Source: an uncultured Eubacteriales bacterium (lineage in GTDB: Bacteria; Bacillota; Clostridia; Oscillospirales; Oscillospiraceae). Taken from it: a DNA stretch of 18,298 bases. The notes under the pieces were generated by a model. It saw only the letters and a program-made list of their open reading frames with translations. It ran no database searches and had not been told where the DNA came from. The stretch lies in the NCBI GenBank assembly GCA_900556535.1, contig USPI01000006.1:1-18298 (forward strand), written 5' to 3'. This document shows positions 1 through 6,964 of this stretch, in pieces. The position numbers were made by a program, and so were the translations under genes. Every line of letters starts with the position of its first letter. The stretch's first letter is position 1.

Positions 1-22
1 TTTACATAAAATATTATTGGGT

Positions 23-42
23 GGGCGCTTTCGACTGCGCCC
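23..42 (+). other. Stem-loop upstream of the macro-domain gene
   Basis: GGGCGC at 23-28 and GCGCCC at 37-42 form a perfect 6-bp stem with an 8-nt loop, followed by an A/T-rich stretch (TATATAAGATTTTTAAAG). It could be the terminator of a gene left of the window or part of the 5' leader of the macro gene. No convincing promoter can be placed because the window begins too close. Confidence 0.35.
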
Positions 43-78
43 TATATAAGATTTTTAAAGTGCTCAGGTGGTGACAAT

Positions 79-1077
79 ATGCCCCTTACCATTGTCAGAA
101 ACGACATAACAAAAATGGACGTGGACGCGATCGTGTGCGCGGCAAACGAGACGCTGCTCGGCGGCGGCGGAGTTGACGGCTGCATACATCGCGCGGCAGG
201 ACCGGAGCTGCTGGCGGAATGCCGCACTCTCGGCGGCTGCAAGACCGGCGATGCGAAGATAACAGGCGCCTACCGTCTGCCGTGCAAATACGTAATCCAC
301 ACCGTGGGACCCGTATGGAACGGCGGCGGCAGCGGCGAGCGCGAGTTGCTCGCGTCGTGCTACCGCACAAGTCTTGAGCTGGCAAAGCGGCACGGCTGCG
401 AAAGCATCGCCTTTCCGCTCATTTCCTCCGGCGTATACGACTACCCCAAGGACCGCGCCCTCAAGGTCGCCATCGACACCATCGGCGATTTTCTGCTCGA
501 AAACGACATGAGCGTGTACCTTGTCATATTCGACCGCAGGGCATTTCAGATAAGCTCGAAGCTCTTTTCGGACATCGCCGCCTACATAGACGACCGCTAT
601 GTGCAGGAGCAGCACGAGCGCTATGACAGAATAAGCCGCCTCGGAGCCCGCCGCAGCGGTGCGCCGTTTTTAAATCAGGCAGAGCTTAGCAACGCGCCCA
701 TGGCAGCGCCCGGGCTTGACGAGATGCTCGAGCATCTGGACGCGGGCTTTTCCGAGACGCTGTTAAAGCTCATCGACCGCAGCGGCAAAAAGGATCCCGA
801 GGTCTACAAAAAGGCAAACGTGGACCGCAAGCTCTTTTCGAAGATCCGCAACGATCCCGACTACCGCCCGTCCAAGCCGACCGCCATCGCCTTTGCGATC
901 GCGCTTGAGCTGAGCCTGTCGGAAACGCGCGACCTCATCGCCCGCGCAGGCTATGCGCTCAGCCCCAGCAGCAAATTCGACGTCATCATCGAATACTTCA
1001 TCGCGCACAAAAACTACGACGTTTTTGAGATCAACGAGGCGCTGTTCGCCTTCGACCAGAGCCTTCTCGGCGCGTGA
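79..1077 (+). CDS. Macro domain protein with HTH-like C-terminal domain
   Basis: Residues about 1-170 form a macro domain (ADP-ribose binding, often ADP-ribosyl hydrolase). The ADP-ribose signature runs from DIT (9-11) through VDAIVCAAN (15-23) to [17 protein letters not shown] (28-44), and the second phosphate loop is SSGVYDYP near 116-123. N23, D33 and H37 match residues important in MacroD-type hydrolases, but the first Asn of the usual NAAN is Cys20. After a linker, about 225-332 is helical and resembles an XRE-like helix-turn-helix ([18 protein letters not shown], then [26 protein letters not shown] with repeated Ala/Leu spacing). Such a C-terminal region is seen on Clostridia macro proteins. 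An ATG start is set by AGGTGGTGA at 66-74. It is the first gene of a three-gene set with a VWA protein and an ADP-ribosylglycohydrolase. DNA binding is inferred. Confidence 0.88.
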   Translation: MPLTIVRNDITKMDVDAIVCAANETLLGGGGVDGCIHRAAGPELLAECRTLGGCKTGDAKITGAYRLPCKYVIHTVGPVWNGGGSGERELLASCYRTSLELAKRHGCESIAFPLISSGVYDYPKDRALKVAIDTIGDFLLENDMSVYLVIFDRRAFQISSKLFSDIAAYIDDRYVQEQHERYDRISRLGARRSGAPFLNQAELSNAPMAAPGLDEMLEHLDAGFSETLLKLIDRSGKKDPEVYKKANVDRKLFSKIRNDPDYRPSKPTAIAFAIALELSLSETRDLIARAGYALSPSSKFDVIIEYFIAHKNYDVFEINEALFAFDQSLLGA

Positions 1078-1105
1078 ATAAATGTCGCACGGCAAGCGAC
1101 CAAGA

Positions 1106-1151
1106 CCTCCTTCGTATCGGCTATACTCAAGGCACGATAACACGAAGGAGG
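1106..1151 (+). promoter_or_regulatory. Stem-loop that sequesters the VWA gene ribosome site
   Basis: CCTCCTTCGT at 1106-1115 is perfectly complementary to ACGAAGGAGG at 1142-1151, whose 3' half is the Shine-Dalgarno site of the next gene. The stem can extend inward (ATCG 1116-1119 with CGAT 1135-1138) across a small bulge. A T-rich run (CTTTTTATT, 1152-1160) follows directly, so the structure could also act as a leaky terminator between the macro and VWA genes. Either way, expression of the second gene looks conditional. The function is inferred from base pairing only. Confidence 0.6.
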
Positions 1152-1160
1152 CTTTTTATT

Positions 1161-1796
1161 ATGACAGAATTGGTATTCATTTTGGATCGCAGCGGCTCAA
1201 TGGCGGGGCTTGAGGCGGACACCGTCGGCGGCTTCAACTCCATGATAGTCCGACAGAAGCAGGAGGCGGGTCAGGCGCTTGTATCCACGGTGCTGTTTAA
1301 TCACGACAGCGTCATCATCCACGACCGCCTGCCCCTGAGCGAGGTGCCGCCCATGACCGAGCGGGAGTATCGCACCGGCGGCAGCACCGCGCTTCTCGAC
1401 GCGCTCGGCGGCGCTATCCGCCACATTGCCGGCATCCACAAATACGCCCGCCGCGAGGATGTGCCGGAAAAGACGATGTTCGTCATCACCACCGACGGCT
1501 ACGAAAATTCAAGCTCCCGCTACAGCTACGACAAGGTGCGCCGCATGATAGAGCACGAGAAGAAAAAGTACGGCTGGGAGTTCATTTTCCTCGGCGCAAA
1601 CATCGACGCGGCAGCCGAGGCAGCGCAGTTTGGAATAGACGCTGACCGCGCGGTCAGCTACAAATCCGACGCTGACGGCACCGCGCTCAATTACGAGGTC
1701 ATCGGCGAGGCAATATGCAGGGTGCGCGCCGAAATGCCGCTCACGGCGGGCTGGAAAGTGCGCATCGACGAGGACGTCAAGAAACGAGGGAGGTAA
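1161..1796 (+). CDS. von Willebrand factor A (VWA) domain protein
   Basis: This 211-residue protein is one VWA domain. The metal-ion-dependent adhesion site is complete: D9-R-S11-G-S13, T76 in TGGST and D112 in TTDGYENSS. There is no signal peptide or membrane segment, so it is probably cytoplasmic. In size and pattern it resembles stand-alone bacterial VWA proteins such as the TerY type, which act as binding platforms. The open frame extends upstream to 1074, but the ATG at 1161 is chosen because GAAGGAGG lies 9 nt before it. It sits 83 nt after the macro gene and 4 nt before the ADP-ribosylglycohydrolase gene, whose ribosome site is inside its last codons. The partner bound through the MIDAS is unknown. 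Confidence 0.88.
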   Translation: MTELVFILDRSGSMAGLEADTVGGFNSMIVRQKQEAGQALVSTVLFNHDSVIIHDRLPLSEVPPMTEREYRTGGSTALLDALGGAIRHIAGIHKYARREDVPEKTMFVITTDGYENSSSRYSYDKVRRMIEHEKKKYGWEFIFLGANIDAAAEAAQFGIDADRAVSYKSDADGTALNYEVIGEAICRVRAEMPLTAGWKVRIDEDVKKRGR

Positions 1797-1800
1797 AAAT

Positions 1801-2595
1801 ATGTACGGAGCGATTTTGGGCGACATCGTGGGCAGCCCCTACGAGTTTGACTGCAATAACTGCAAGTCCAAGGACTTTCCCCTGCTGAGCCGCCGCAGTG
1901 ACTTCACCGACGACACGGTGATGACGCTTGCGGTCGCAAGGGCGCTGCTGAGTACCCGCGGGCAGGATTCCGCTGCCGTAAAATCGGCGCTCGTGCGGGA
2001 AATGCAGCGGCTGGGTCGAGCCTATCCCGACAGGAGCTACGGCATCCGCTTCGCCGCATGGCTCCGTGAGGACGACCCGCAGCCGTATCGCAGCTACGGC
2101 AACGGCAGCGCCATGCGCGTATCCCCCGCCGCGTGGCTTGCCGGCAGCATGGACGAGGCGCTGCGTCTGGCACGGCTCAGTGCCGAGGTCACGCATGACC
2201 ATCCCGAGGGCATAAAGGGCGCACAGGCGACAGCTTCTGCTATCTTTCTCGCCCGCACCGGCAGCGGCAAGGACGGCATCAGGCAATACGTTGAGCGCGA
2301 GTTCGGCTACGCTCTCGGCAGGAGCTGCGACGATATCCGCCCCGGCTACCGCCATGTGGAGAGCTGTCAGGAGACCGTGCCGCAGGCGATCTGCGCGTTC
2401 TTGGAGAGCACGGGGTTCGAGGACGCACTGCGCACGGCGGTGTCTCTCGGCGGCGACAGCGATACTCTTGCCGCCATAACAGGCAGCATCGCCGAGGCAT
2501 TTTTCGGCGTGCCGGAGGAGCTGAAGCGCGAGTGCCGGCGCCGTCTCCCGCAGGACTTGGCGGAAATCCTATGTGACTTTGAAAGCGCAATATAA
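1801..2595 (+). CDS. ADP-ribosylglycohydrolase family protein
   Basis: This 264-residue protein belongs to the DraG/ARH family, which removes ADP-ribose from proteins or related substrates using two Mg or Mn ions. Visible motifs are GAILGDIVGSPYEF at 3-16, the metal-binding TDDT at 36-39, YGNGSAMRVSP near 99-109, THDHPEGIKGAQ near 130-141 and the C-terminal metal loop GGDSDTLAA at 217-225 with D219 and D221. All expected acidic ligands appear present, so it should be active. The start ATG follows GAGGGAGG by 7 nt, and the gene begins 4 nt after the VWA stop, which implies translational coupling. With the upstream macro protein it makes two ADP-ribose-handling proteins in one transcript. The substrate (protein, nucleic acid or small molecule) cannot be told from sequence. 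Confidence 0.9.
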   Translation: MYGAILGDIVGSPYEFDCNNCKSKDFPLLSRRSDFTDDTVMTLAVARALLSTRGQDSAAVKSALVREMQRLGRAYPDRSYGIRFAAWLREDDPQPYRSYGNGSAMRVSPAAWLAGSMDEALRLARLSAEVTHDHPEGIKGAQATASAIFLARTGSGKDGIRQYVEREFGYALGRSCDDIRPGYRHVESCQETVPQAICAFLESTGFEDALRTAVSLGGDSDTLAAITGSIAEAFFGVPEELKRECRRRLPQDLAEILCDFESAI

Positions 2596-2597
2596 CG

Positions 2598-2634
2598 AAA
2601 AACCGCAGGGTAACGGCGTTACTCTGCGGTTTTT
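2598..2634. terminator. Bidirectional intrinsic terminator
   Basis: CCGCAG (2603-2608) pairs with CTGCGG (2624-2629) and GTAAC (2610-2614) with GTTAC (2618-2622), joined by a G-T wobble and closed by a GGC loop. AAAAA before and TTTTT after give a U-tract in both directions, fitting the convergent genes on each side. Confidence 0.9.
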
Positions 2635-2669
2635 GCATTATCGGTTTGTAGGTTCGGCGCCCGCTCTTA

Positions 2670-3158
2670 TCAGAGCTTTGCCTTGATGTTTGCCGCGATG
2701 GTGTCGGCATCCTCGGCCATGACGAAGAGGATGTAGCCGTCGACCTCCTCGAGGACGGCAGCCTTTGCGATCTTAAGCTCCTCCTCAAGGTATCTCTCAA
2801 AGTTCTGGATCATCTGAGCCTTGTAGTCCTCAAAGTACTTCATGACGGCATCCTTCTCGCCGTCGGCGGGCTTGACTATCGCAATGGTGTACGCCTGAAC
2901 GTTCATGAGGGAGAAGGAGAATGCGCCATCGGCAAACTTTGCCTTGTCCCACTCGTTCCAGGTGATGAGGTTATTAAGATCCTCGTTGCCGCTGTTAAGA
3001 GCGACTGCGGGGTTATACTCGGTCATTTCGTTGCCGTTATCGTTAATGATCTTGGCAAGGTCCTCGCCAGTGAGGTTCGAGCCGCCCTTGGAGGAGCAGG
3101 CAGTGAGCACAGCCAGCAGCATTGCGACCGCTAAGACCGCAGATATGATTTTCTTCAT
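2670..3158 (-). CDS. Small lipoprotein, resembling the DUF4358 family
   Basis: This 162-residue protein has a clear lipoprotein signal: MKK, a hydrophobic stretch, and the lipobox LTAC with Cys21. The mature protein should therefore be anchored on the outer face of the cytoplasmic membrane. The rest is a small mixed fold with the pattern NVQAYTIAIVKPADGEKDAV followed by an alternating charged helix and a final IKAKL. This is reminiscent of DUF4358 lipoproteins of Clostridia, for which no function is known. A purine-rich AAAGGGGA precedes the ATG. The gene stands alone between a bidirectional terminator and its own promoter. Assignment to DUF4358 is from recalled pattern only; the lipoprotein call is firm. 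Confidence 0.8.
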   Translation of the reverse strand: MKKIISAVLAVAMLLAVLTACSSKGGSNLTGEDLAKIINDNGNEMTEYNPAVALNSGNEDLNNLITWNEWDKAKFADGAFSFSLMNVQAYTIAIVKPADGEKDAVMKYFEDYKAQMIQNFERYLEEELKIAKAAVLEEVDGYILFVMAEDADTIAANIKAKL

Positions 3159-3199
3159 TTTTTCGGTCCCCTTTCGGTATCGTAATATGTTAATACTTT

Positions 3200-3220
3200 C
3201 AAAAGCATTTATAGCTTTTG
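3200..3220 (-). promoter_or_regulatory. Inverted repeat in the lipoprotein gene leader
   Basis: CAAAAGC (3200-3206) and GCTTTTG (3214-3220) are perfect 7-bp arms separated by ATTTATA. The element lies shortly downstream of the predicted transcription start (near 3228) of the lipoprotein gene. It is a candidate operator or a 5' mRNA hairpin. The regulator is unknown. Confidence 0.5.
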
Positions 3221-3234
3221 TCAGTTGAGTTCAG

Positions 3235-3263
3235 ATTATACAGGAAAAAATGTCTATACTCAA
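3235..3263 (-). promoter_or_regulatory. Promoter of the lipoprotein gene
   Basis: On the minus strand TTGAGT (3258-3263) is followed after 17 nt by a perfect TATAAT (3235-3240). The predicted start near 3228 gives a leader of about 70 nt before the ATG at 3158. Confidence 0.75.
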
Positions 3264-3302
3264 GCCTTTTCACAGAATGTTTACACTCGGCGGCAAGTAT
3301 GC

Positions 3303-3331
3303 TTTTCATTCGCCGTTTTTTGTGATATTAT
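3303..3331 (+). promoter_or_regulatory. Promoter of the thiN-mnmG-mnmA operon
   Basis: TTTTCA (3303-3308), a 17-nt spacer and TATTAT (3326-3331), preceded by TGA to make an extended -10. The predicted start near 3338 lies about 30 nt before the ATG at 3369. It diverges from the lipoprotein promoter about 40 bp away. Confidence 0.65.
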
Positions 3332-3368
3332 ATAGCATCATAAAAACGCATTTATATGGAGCTATGCC

Positions 3369-4001
3369 ATGAACGGACACGAATGTTATATAATCGGCGC
3401 GGGCGACTTCTTCGGTCTGTGCGAGACTCCGGACGACAGCGACTACGTCATCGCAGCCGACGCGGGCTATGCCTACTGCAAGGAAAACCACATCATCCCC
3501 GACCTCGTGCTCGGCGATTTTGACTCGCTCGGCAGTGCGCCCAAGCACCCGAACGTCATAGCGCTGCCCGTCGAAAAGGACGACACGGACACGATGTACG
3601 CGATAAAGCTCGGGCTCGAGAAGGGCTATCGGCGCTTTTATCTCTACGGTGCTTTGGGCGGCAAGCGTCCCGACCACACGATCGCAAATTTGCAGTCGCT
3701 GCTGTTCATGCTTGAGCACGGCGCGCGCGGCTGGATATTCGGCGAAAACTATATCTGGACGGCGATAAGAAACGACAAGGTGCGCATTGAGGGCGCGGGC
3801 GACGTTGCGGTATTCTGCCCCGACGGCACGGCGCAGGGCGTTTGGATAAAGGGCTTAAAATACGAGCTTGAAAACGCCGAGCTCAAAAGCAGCTTCCCGC
3901 TCGGAGTGAGCAACAGCTTTGAGGACACTTGCGCCGAGATCGGAGTTCAAAACGGCGCACTTCTTATAATGTATGATATTAAGGTGAACGAAATTGACTG
4001 A
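3369..4001 (+). CDS. thiN: Thiamine pyrophosphokinase
   Basis: This cytoplasmic enzyme transfers pyrophosphate from ATP to thiamine, making thiamine diphosphate directly from salvaged vitamin. The 210-residue length is normal. Conserved motifs are ADAG at 30-33, DLVLGDFDS at 45-53, KDDTDT at 70-75 and [11 protein letters not shown] at 94-104; the acidic clusters and GGxRxDH bind ATP and Mg. The C-terminal half (about 130-210) is the usual thiamine-binding beta domain. A GGAG at 3358-3361 precedes the ATG by 7 nt. The gene overlaps mnmG by 8 nt, so the two are co-transcribed and probably translationally coupled, although the pathways are unrelated. No THI-box riboswitch is visible upstream. 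In many Bacillota this gene lies elsewhere, near ribosome-maturation genes. Confidence 0.93.
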   Translation: MNGHECYIIGAGDFFGLCETPDDSDYVIAADAGYAYCKENHIIPDLVLGDFDSLGSAPKHPNVIALPVEKDDTDTMYAIKLGLEKGYRRFYLYGALGGKRPDHTIANLQSLLFMLEHGARGWIFGENYIWTAIRNDKVRIEGAGDVAVFCPDGTAQGVWIKGLKYELENAELKSSFPLGVSNSFEDTCAEIGVQNGALLIMYDIKVNEID

Positions 4002-5865
4002 ATACAACGCAGGAAAATGTGATATTGCCGTCATCGGCGCGGGACACGCGGGCATCGAGGCGGCTCTCGCGGCGGCACGGATGGGGCTTGACACGGTGTG
4101 CTTTGCCATTAACCTCGACAGCGTGGGCAATATGCCCTGCAACCCCGCGATAGGCGGCACAGGCAAGGGGCATCTCGTGCGCGAGCTTGACGCTCTGGGC
4201 GGCGAGATGGCAAGGGCGGCGGACAAAGCGTGCATACAGTACCGTATGCTCAACCGCGGCAAGGGTCCCGCCGTGCACTCCCTGCGCGCTCAGGCAGACC
4301 GCAGGCGCTATCAGGAGGTCATGAAGCTCACGCTCGAAAAGCAGGAAAATCTGCGCGTGAAGCAGGCCGAGGTGGTCGAAATACGCACGCATGACGGAGC
4401 GGTCTGCGCCGTTAAGACCCACACGGGCGCGGTGTATTCCTGCCGCGCGGCAATAATCGCCTGCGGCACGTATCTTGACGGCAGGACCATCGTCGGTGAG
4501 GTCATACGCTCGTCCGGTCCCGACGGTCTCGCCGCGGCAAAGGGGCTCACGCCCTGCCTTGAGGCGCTCGGACTGAGTATGCGCCGATTTAAGACCGGCA
4601 CCCCGCCGAGAGTGAACGCGCGCACGGTGGATTTTTCGAAAATGGAGCTTCAGCCGGGCGACCCCGATCCCGAGGGCTTCTCCTTTGAAACGGATCACGC
4701 GCCGGAAAACAAGGCCGTGTGCTATCTCACCTACACGAACGCCGACACGCATCGGATAATTCTCGACAACATCGACCGCAGCCCCATTTACTCCGGCGTC
4801 ATCGAGGGCATCGGACCGCGCTACTGTCCGAGCATCGAGACGAAGATAATGACCTTCCGCGATAAGCCGCGCCACCAGCTTTTCATTGAGCCGATGGGTC
4901 TCAACACCGAGGAGCTGTACATTCAGGGGCTCTCGTCCTCGCTGCCTGAGGAGGTGCAGATAGAAATGCTGCACACGATAGCGGGGCTTGAGCACGCGGA
5001 GATGACGCGCTGCGCATACGCCATTGAATACGACTGCGTTGACCCGACGGAGCTGTACCCCACGCTCGAAACGAAGAAGGTCGCAGGGCTCTACGGCGCG
5101 GGGCAGTTTAACGGCTCGTCGGGCTATGAGGAGGCGGCGGTGCAGGGCTTCGTCGCGGGAGTCAACGCCGCGCTCAAGCTCAAGGGCGAGGAGCCGATGG
5201 TCATTCGCCGCTCGGACGGATATATCGGCACGCTCATTGACGATCTCGTCACCAAGGGCACGAACGAGCCCTACCGCATGATGACCTCGCGCAGCGAATA
5301 CAGGCTGCTGCACCGTCAGGACAACGCCGACTTGCGGCTTTGCGGCATCGGACTGCGCATCGGGCTCGTCTCGCAGGAGCGCTATGACGCGGTGCAGGAA
5401 AAATACGCCGAGGTCGAGCGCGAAATAAAAAGGCTCACAAAGACCCACCTTGCTCCGAGCGAGGAGCTCAACGAATTTCTGCGCGGGCACGGCACGGCTG
5501 AGGTCACGAGCGGAATTTCGCTTGCGGAGCTTATCCGCCGCCCCCAGCTCGGCTACGACGAACTAAAGCCCTTTGACCCCGAGCGCCCCGAATTGAGGCG
5601 CTGTGTGAGCTATCAGGCGGAGATAAGCCTCAAGTACGAGGGCTATATCAAGCGCCAGCTCAAGCAGGTCGAAGATTTTGCGGGCATGGAGAACAGGCTC
5701 CTGCCCGACGACATTGACTATGACAGCGTCACGGGGCTTCGCCTTGAGGCGCGGGAAAAGCTCAAGCGCATACGCCCGCACTCGTTCGGGCAGGCAAGCC
5801 GCATCTCAGGCGTGTCTCCCGCGGACATCACGGTGCTGATGGTCTGGATGGAGGGAAGACGATGA
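3994..5865 (+). CDS. mnmG: tRNA U34 carboxymethylaminomethyl synthesis enzyme MnmG (GidA)
   Basis: MnmG is the FAD-binding subunit that, with MnmE, adds a (carboxymethyl)aminomethyl group to C5 of wobble uridine in certain tRNAs. The 623-residue length is typical. Visible are the Rossmann FAD site [12 protein letters not shown] near the N-terminus, [34 protein letters not shown], the second nucleotide motif [40 protein letters not shown], and the C-terminal YEGYIKRQ region used for tRNA and MnmE contact. The start is TTG at 3994, inside the last codons of thiN, supported by AAGGTG 7 nt upstream. No better ATG precedes the conserved Rossmann segment. The stop overlaps the mnmA start as ATGA. 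mnmE is not in the window. Joining mnmG to mnmA, whose product thiolates the same base, makes functional sense. Confidence 0.96.
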   Translation: MTEYNAGKCDIAVIGAGHAGIEAALAAARMGLDTVCFAINLDSVGNMPCNPAIGGTGKGHLVRELDALGGEMARAADKACIQYRMLNRGKGPAVHSLRAQADRRRYQEVMKLTLEKQENLRVKQAEVVEIRTHDGAVCAVKTHTGAVYSCRAAIIACGTYLDGRTIVGEVIRSSGPDGLAAAKGLTPCLEALGLSMRRFKTGTPPRVNARTVDFSKMELQPGDPDPEGFSFETDHAPENKAVCYLTYTNADTHRIILDNIDRSPIYSGVIEGIGPRYCPSIETKIMTFRDKPRHQLFIEPMGLNTEELYIQGLSSSLPEEVQIEMLHTIAGLEHAEMTRCAYAIEYDCVDPTELYPTLETKKVAGLYGAGQFNGSSGYEEAAVQGFVAGVNAALKLKGEEPMVIRRSDGYIGTLIDDLVTKGTNEPYRMMTSRSEYRLLHRQDNADLRLCGIGLRIGLVSQERYDAVQEKYAEVEREIKRLTKTHLAPSEELNEFLRGHGTAEVTSGISLAELIRRPQLGYDELKPFDPERPELRRCVSYQAEISLKYEGYIKRQLKQVEDFAGMENRLLPDDIDYDSVTGLRLEAREKLKRIRPHSFGQASRISGVSPADITVLMVWMEGRR

Positions 5866-6857
5866 AGAAGGTCGTTCTCGGATTTTCCGGCGGCGTGGAC
5901 TCGGCGGTCTGCGCAAGGCTTTTAAAGGACGCAGGCTATGAGGTGCACGGGCTTTACATGGATAACACCGATGCCGCCGCCCTTGCCGACGCCGTGAACA
6001 CCGCCGAGTATATCGGCATACCGCTGCGCGTCGTTGATGTGCACCGCGAGCTCGACAGCCTTGTCTGCTCGCGCTTTGCCGAGAGCTATCTGCGCGGCGA
6101 GACCCCCAATCCCTGCATCATCTGCAACCCCACGCTCAAATTCCGCACGCTTCTGGAATACGCGGACGAGATACACGCCGAGCACATCGCAACGGGTCAC
6201 TACGCCCGTGCGGAAAACGGCGTTTTATACAAGGGTATGCCCTCAAACGACCAGAGCTATATGCTCTGCCGCATCCGCCGCGAGCAGCTCGACAGGCTCA
6301 TACTCCCGCTCGGCGGCTACGAAAAGGCGCAGGTGCGGCAAATGGCGGAAAGCTTCACCCTCCCCGTTGCGCACAAGCCCGACAGCATGGAGATATGCTT
6401 CATCCCCGACAAGGACTATATCTCGTGGCTCGGCAGAAGAGCCGAGCTGCCGCCCGAGGGCAACTTCGTCTTTCACGGCGAAACGATAGGCAGGCACGAT
6501 GGCATTTACCGCTACACCGTCGGTCAGCGCCGCCCGGGGCTTTATAACGAGAGAAAGCTGTATATCTCGTCAATAAACGCCGAGAAAAACGAAATTGAGC
6601 TTGCGCTTTGGGAGGAGCTTTTTAAAACGACGGTCACGGCGCGCGATTTTAACTGGCTGTGCGATAAGCCGGCGGAGAGCGTGCGCGCAAGCGTGAGAGT
6701 GCGGCACACGAAATGGGAAAATCCCGCCTGCACGGCATACGTCGAGGGAGCTTTCGTCCGCATCGAGTGTGATGAGCCGGTCAGAGCGCCCGCAAGGGGG
6801 CAGTCGGCGGTTCTCTACGACGGAGACCGCGTGCTCGGCGGCGGCTTTATAATTTAA
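5862..6857 (+). CDS. mnmA: tRNA-specific 2-thiouridylase MnmA
   Basis: MnmA uses ATP to adenylate C2 of U34 and replaces the oxygen with sulfur, giving s2U in Glu, Gln and Lys tRNAs. The PP-loop SGGVDS is at 9-14. The first cysteine site is TPNPCIICN with C85 and C88, ATGHYAR is at 110-116, DQSYML at 130-135 and the second catalytic cysteine is C179 in [20 protein letters not shown] marks the central domain. At 331 residues it is shorter than common MnmA (about 360), mostly in the insert after the PP-loop. The CxxC plus distant Cys layout is the kind proposed to hold an iron-sulfur cluster in some MnmA proteins; this is inference. The start overlaps the mnmG stop (ATGA). No cysteine desulfurase gene is adjacent. 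Confidence 0.95.
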   Translation: MKKVVLGFSGGVDSAVCARLLKDAGYEVHGLYMDNTDAAALADAVNTAEYIGIPLRVVDVHRELDSLVCSRFAESYLRGETPNPCIICNPTLKFRTLLEYADEIHAEHIATGHYARAENGVLYKGMPSNDQSYMLCRIRREQLDRLILPLGGYEKAQVRQMAESFTLPVAHKPDSMEICFIPDKDYISWLGRRAELPPEGNFVFHGETIGRHDGIYRYTVGQRRPGLYNERKLYISSINAEKNEIELALWEELFKTTVTARDFNWLCDKPAESVRASVRVRHTKWENPACTAYVEGAFVRIECDEPVRAPARGQSAVLYDGDRVLGGGFII

Positions 6858-6881
6858 CAATTACGGCATTGAAAATGCCCC

Positions 6882-6921
6882 TTAAAACCGTCAGTTTGAC
6901 AATTGACGGTTTTAATATTTT
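6882..6921 (+). terminator. Intrinsic terminator after mnmA
   Basis: TTAAAACCGTCA (6882-6893) is perfectly complementary to TGACGGTTTTAA (6904-6915) with a 10-nt loop, followed by TATTTT. The U-tract is interrupted, so it may be leaky. Its 3' arm also contains the possible -35 of the next gene. Confidence 0.72.
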
Positions 6922-6931
6922 GTGAGAAAAT
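6904..6931 (+). promoter_or_regulatory. guaB: Possible promoter of the IMP dehydrogenase gene
   Basis: TTGACG (6904-6909), a 16-nt spacer and GAAAAT (6926-6931), preceded by TGA as in an extended -10. The predicted start is near 6938, about 27 nt before the ATG. The -10 box is poor and the -35 lies inside the terminator stem, so confidence is limited. Confidence 0.4.
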
Positions 6932-6964
6932 AGCGGACAATATCATTTTAAAAGGAGTAATGAC

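Noticed and set aside
3288..3321. CGGCG...CGCCG followed by six T as a terminator before thiN
   Set aside because: The stem is only 5 bp with an 18-nt loop and overlaps the predicted promoter; no transcript from the left on the plus strand would need it.
3979..5490. 503-codon open frame antisense to mnmG
   Set aside because: It is a codon-bias shadow: the sense strand encodes an unmistakable MnmG, the antisense product has no recognisable motif and no ribosome site was seen.
6896..6901. Perfect TTGACA as -35 of guaB
   Set aside because: No -10 box lies at 16-18 nt; it is in the loop of the mnmA terminator. TTGACG at 6904 with an extended -10 is a slightly better choice.
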